A stretch of DNA of 64,000 nt from Bacteroidales bacterium (GTDB taxonomy: Bacteria > Bacteroidota > Bacteroidia > Bacteroidales > GCA-2748055), in assembly GCA_023138875.1 (NCBI GenBank), contig JAGLOO010000040.1:1-64000 (forward strand), given 5' to 3'. Positions 61,124 to 64,000 of this stretch are shown one piece after another. The position numbers and the translations under genes were made by a program. Within the stretch, counting starts at the first letter, position 1. Each line of letters begins with the position of its first letter. The notes under the pieces were generated by a model, which was not told the DNA's origin, searched no databases, and saw only the letters and a program-made list of their open reading frames with translations.

Positions 61124-61885
61124 ATGATGAGTAATTCCATAAACCGTGCGATGAAGTATTCCATTGACCACAAGAGTCCCATTCCCCTGCATGCACAGGC
61201 CGAAGCTTTGCTGAGAAAGTTGATTAAGGAATCTGAGTTCAGGAACGGGGGATTCCTTCCCAATGAGGTCGACCTCGCTAAAAAACTGGGGATTTCAAGG
61301 AATACCATACGCCAGGCATTGAATAAACTGGTATTTGAGGGACTGTTGGTCCGTAAAAAAGGCGTGGGAACCACTGTTGCTGACCGGAGTGTGAGCAGCA
61401 AGGTATCCAACTGGCTCAGTTTCACCCAGGAAATGGAAGCAAAAGGGCTTGTTCCTGAAACCTTTGAAGTCACTATCTCATGGGTACGTCCAATTCCCGA
61501 TGTGATGCAGGTATTCGGGATATCGGCCGAAAAGGAAGTATTGAAATTGGTGCGCTTAAGGGGTTTGAAGGACAACCCCTTTGTCTATTTTGTATCCTAT
61601 TTTCATCCCCGGGTGGGACTTTCCGGTGAGGAAGATTTTTCACGACCACTGTACGACATCCTTGAACAGGATTATTCCACCATCGCCAAATTGTCCAGAG
61701 AGGAGATTCGGGCCTGTGCTGCAGATGATCAAATCGCGCAGCATCTTAATATTCCCGTTGGATTTCCTGTGCTGGTAAGAAAGCGGGTGGTATTTGATCC
61801 GGGTGACCGGCCCATTGAATACAACGTGGGCTATTACAAGTCAGATAGTTTCGTCTACTGCATTGAGAGTGACAGGGAAGATTGA
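61124..61885 (+). CDS. GntR-family (UTRA) transcription regulator, candidate master of the palindrome sites
   Basis: The 253-residue protein has a GntR winged helix in residues 15-80 (HAQAEALLRKLIKESEFRNG, DLAKKLGISRNTIRQALNKL). A UTRA sensor domain follows from about residue 95 (VLKLVRLRGLKDNPFVYFVS, KRVVFDPGDRPIEYNVGYYK). It is a different branch from the regulator at 30187. The three copies of ATGTCCATA-CA-TATGGACAT in this part of the window are of GntR operator size and symmetry, and this is the only regulator gene among them. It overlaps nothing but is followed 10 bp later by the fused DUF4185/C-N hydrolase gene. Confidence 0.85.
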   Translation: MMSNSINRAMKYSIDHKSPIPLHAQAEALLRKLIKESEFRNGGFLPNEVDLAKKLGISRNTIRQALNKLVFEGLLVRKKGVGTTVADRSVSSKVSNWLSFTQEMEAKGLVPETFEVTISWVRPIPDVMQVFGISAEKEVLKLVRLRGLKDNPFVYFVSYFHPRVGLSGEEDFSRPLYDILEQDYSTIAKLSREEIRACAADDQIAQHLNIPVGFPVLVRKRVVFDPGDRPIEYNVGYYKSDSFVYCIESDRED

Positions 61886-61895
61886 ATCCTTTATC

Positions 61896-63899
61896 ATGTG
61901 TTTTTTTCGAGATTTGCTAGCTGGATTATCAATCTTCCTGCTGGTTTCCTGTAGCCAGGCCCCGGTGGAGGAGTTGCCGGCCAATGTTGGGCCGGACCAC
62001 CATTTCAACGCATTGTTTTCACCCGATTCGGGTGGCATTACAGGGGCTGACGGACTATTTTCCATCCGGCTCCCCGATGGACGGTCTGTTTTCCTGACCG
62101 GGGACTGTTTTCTTGGAGAAGTAGTCGAAAAGCGCAGGGATCCCGGAACGAAAATGCTGAATAACTCGATGGTGGTGATCAGCGAAGACAGGTCTGAAGC
62201 GAAAGCGATCTACAAGGGAAGCTACAATAAGCCGGAGTCCTTATTTGTACCCGAGCAGAAAGACGAGATCCGTCACTGGTACTGGCCGGGACACGGATTC
62301 GTGTCCGACAACATCCTGTATGTATTCGCATTGAACATGTACAATGATCCTGATCTCGTGGTTCCATCTGAAAAGGGTGCGGATCTGGTGGATGAGGTAG
62401 ATAAGCTTTCTGAGAATCAATGGGCCTTTGCCATCGCCGGGGTGGACCTGTTGCGCTTTTCCCTTCCCGATTTCCGATACCAGGACTCCGATCCCGTTTC
62501 CTCCACCTATGAGCTGGACATCCATTTTGGAAACAGCATTCTGCAGGATGGTACTCATTTTTACTTTTACGGCACCAGGAATGACCCGGATGGTTCACAT
62601 ATCTACATGGCAAGAACTGAGATCGGGAACATGCCCTACCACGAAAACTGGGAGTATTTTGACGGCCAACATTGGAGTGAAGATCCTTATAATGCCAGTC
62701 CCATGAAACTGGATATTTCCGTATCTGAACAATTCAGCATATTCAGGATAAAGGACCGGTATGTACTTCTCACCCATTCCAAATCGACACCGGATATCTA
62801 CACCTATATTTCCGGGGAGCCCCATAGGGGATTTGGAAACAAGACCTTTATCTACAGGTCTCCTGAGCCGGAGGCTGATTCTACTGGGAATCTTTCTGCT
62901 TATAATGCCATGGCCCACCCGCAGTACACAGACGGGAATATGCTCCTGGTCTCTTATTGTCTCAATTCGCTGCGTGTGAGGGATGTGTTTGACAATGCAG
63001 ACAATTACCGGGGTAGATTTATCAGGGTTCCTTTGCCGATGATAGATTCCTCGTTCCGGGACCACCAGCCGGGACTTAGGCTGGCTATGATACAGATGCA
63101 TGTGGAAGGCGGGGAGAGGGAGGTAAACCTGGAAAAGGCGAAAGCGATGATTGCCCGGGCTGCCGAGCATGGAGCAGAACTAGTCCTGCTTCCTGAGGCC
63201 ATGGACCTGGGATGGGCCCATCCATCCGCCCTGGTCGATGCAGCACCGGTTCCGGAAGGTTCGACTTGCCAGATGCTGATTGAGAGTGCCAGGGAACATT
63301 CCATCTACATCTGTTCCGGCCTGATAGAAAAATCGGGGAGGGAAGTCTATAATTCAGCCTTGTTGATTTCCCCGTCAGGGGAGATTCTGATCCACCACAG
63401 GAAGATTAATATCCTTGACATCGCGCAGCCCTATTACGGACAGGGTAGGGGACTGCAGGTGGTGGATACCCGGTTCGGATCGGTGGGGGTCATGATCTGT
63501 GCAGATGGTTTTGCTGATCAGCGTGTGATCAGTCAAACCCTGTGTTACATGGGTGCCGATCTGATCCTATCTCCCACCTCCTGGGCCCTGCCTCCTGAAA
63601 AGCATGATGACAAGGAACTTGCAACCGGCATATGGAAAGAGCACTACGCCCCGGTAGCCGAAAAGTATAATGTGCATATCGCGGGCTGCAGCAACGTGGG
63701 AGAGTTATCCGGGGGTCCATGGAAAGGATTTAGTGCCATTGGAAATTCCATGATTATCAATCCCGAAGGGCAGATTGCAGCGGGTAATATTTTCGGTGTC
63801 AATGCTGAAACCATCATCTATCATGATATGGTGTTCAGGCCCAGGCCCGTGAGGGGGACAAAATGGATGGACCTGTTTCAAACCCGTACCAGCCGGTGA
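61896..63899 (+). CDS. DUF4185-like domain fused to a carbon-nitrogen hydrolase, lipoprotein
   Basis: The 667-residue protein has a lipobox LVSCS (Cys near residue 19). Residues about 40-390 are a DUF4185-like propeller (ADGLFSIRLPDGRSVFLTGD, RHWYWPGHGFVSDNILYVFA, YNAMAHPQYTDGNMLLVSYC, NYRGRFIRVPL). Residues 396-667 are a nitrilase-superfamily amidase with the full triad: E434 in LLPEAM, K503 in HHRKIN and C534 in MICADG. I chose ATG 61896 because the longer frame from 61794 runs through the regulator gene. The domain pair suggests that an amide-containing sugar or peptide-linked glycan is bound and hydrolysed at the membrane. It probably shares a transcript with the GntR gene. Confidence 0.75.
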   Translation: MCFFRDLLAGLSIFLLVSCSQAPVEELPANVGPDHHFNALFSPDSGGITGADGLFSIRLPDGRSVFLTGDCFLGEVVEKRRDPGTKMLNNSMVVISEDRSEAKAIYKGSYNKPESLFVPEQKDEIRHWYWPGHGFVSDNILYVFALNMYNDPDLVVPSEKGADLVDEVDKLSENQWAFAIAGVDLLRFSLPDFRYQDSDPVSSTYELDIHFGNSILQDGTHFYFYGTRNDPDGSHIYMARTEIGNMPYHENWEYFDGQHWSEDPYNASPMKLDISVSEQFSIFRIKDRYVLLTHSKSTPDIYTYISGEPHRGFGNKTFIYRSPEPEADSTGNLSAYNAMAHPQYTDGNMLLVSYCLNSLRVRDVFDNADNYRGRFIRVPLPMIDSSFRDHQPGLRLAMIQMHVEGGEREVNLEKAKAMIARAAEHGAELVLLPEAMDLGWAHPSALVDAAPVPEGSTCQMLIESAREHSIYICSGLIEKSGREVYNSALLISPSGEILIHHRKINILDIAQPYYGQGRGLQVVDTRFGSVGVMICADGFADQRVISQTLCYMGADLILSPTSWALPPEKHDDKELATGIWKEHYAPVAEKYNVHIAGCSNVGELSGGPWKGFSAIGNSMIINPEGQIAAGNIFGVNAETIIYHDMVFRPRPVRGTKWMDLFQTRTSR

Positions 63900-63938
63900 A
63901 TTGTGGTGTTTACCCTTTCTTTGTACGTGAATTAGCCC

Positions 63939-63977
63939 TATATTTGCTTCTAATAGTTTGTCCAAATGTATGAACAT
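63939..63977 (+). promoter_or_regulatory. Promoter and third palindromic operator at the right edge
   Basis: TATATTTG (63939-63946) is a perfect TAnnTTTG -7 box. TTGTCCAAA-TG-TATGAACAT (63958-63977) aligns with the sites at 45783 and 56731, with three changes in the left arm and centre. It overlaps the predicted start codon of the next gene. Confidence 0.6.
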
Positions 63978-64000
63978 GAAAAGCACTTTTGAAAAAACAC
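63970..64000 (+). CDS. First codons of a further gene (runs off window)
   Basis: ATG at 63970 (or 63976, same frame) opens MNMKSTFEKT to the edge. The promoter and operator directly upstream support a real gene start. Nothing can be said about the product. Confidence 0.4.
   Translation, partial: MNMKSTFEKT

Noticed and set aside
60703-61575. 290-codon reverse-strand frame across the GntR gene and the start of the DUF4185-like gene
   Set aside because: It crosses a divergent promoter region and two genes with clear motifs on other frames; its composition is that of an antisense shadow.

Overview
The window reads as chromosomal DNA of a carbohydrate-degrading member of the Bacteroidota, probably a Bacteroidales/Marinilabiliales-type anaerobe or microaerophile. 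The pointers are a SusC/SusD pair, lipoproteins with Bacteroidota-style lipoboxes, a type-IX-secretion-like C-terminal tail, several promoters of the TAnnTTTG class, twin-arginine Gfo/Idh/MocA oxidoreductases, DUF1080 proteins, and GH92, GH29 and GH32 enzymes. No rRNA, tRNA or CRISPR array was found. The assignment is an inference from gene content.

Layout. 1-4.75 kb: the start of a membrane protein running off the left edge, then a segment bracketed by two inverted 250-bp insertion-sequence tails. The segment holds a wrecked GPH-type sugar transporter, a scrap of a GH94 phosphorylase and one intact sialate O-acetylesterase. 4.8-13.6 kb: a glycoside-oxidation cluster with a zinc dehydrogenase, a PIG-L deacetylase, two DUF1080 proteins, three exported Gfo/Idh/MocA oxidoreductases and a sugar porter. 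13.8-14.6 kb: a HigBA toxin-antitoxin pair with its own operator. 14.6-21.8 kb: a decayed zone (C-N hydrolase, URO-D gene split by a non-autonomous IS5-type element, aldolase and XRE remnants) with an intact class II aldolase, a HAD phosphatase and a phosphomannomutase. 21.8-27.2 kb: an L-rhamnose operon (RhaT, RhaM, RhaA, FGGY kinase) divergent from an AraC regulator. 27.2-30.1 kb: remnants around a GH32 enzyme. 30.2-41.2 kb: a GntR regulator divergent from an unusual operon of E2, fused E1, PHP hydrolase, SDR, HAD phosphatase and SorE-like dehydrogenase, followed by a rhamnulokinase. 41.7-45.7 kb: two URO-D family proteins flanking a GH29 fucosidase. 45.8-55.9 kb: a polysaccharide utilisation locus (lipoprotein, SusC, SusD, DUF4185-like protein, GH92-SGNH fusion). 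55.9-64 kb: a dead serine hydrolase, an MFS-ROK pair, a chimeric URO-D pseudogene, two more DUF4185-like proteins (one fused to a C-N hydrolase), a GntR regulator and the first codons of a further gene.

How the parts fit. The common theme is deoxyhexose and mannose-containing glycans: fucosidase, alpha-mannosidase, rhamnose isomerase, two kinases and phosphomannomutase. A near-perfect palindrome (ATGTCCATA-CA-TATGGACAT) occurs just downstream of the predicted promoters of the SusC/D locus, the MFS-ROK unit and the gene at the right edge. This suggests that these units, probably with the nearby GntR protein, form one regulon. A different HutC-type site (TGTGTAGACA) sits on the promoter of the E1/E2 operon next to the other GntR gene.

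The points most worth follow-up are the E1/E2-containing sugar operon, the three-site GntR regulon, the DUF4185-C-N hydrolase and GH92-SGNH fusions, the repeated association of URO-D family proteins with sugar genes, and the unusual density of pseudogenes.
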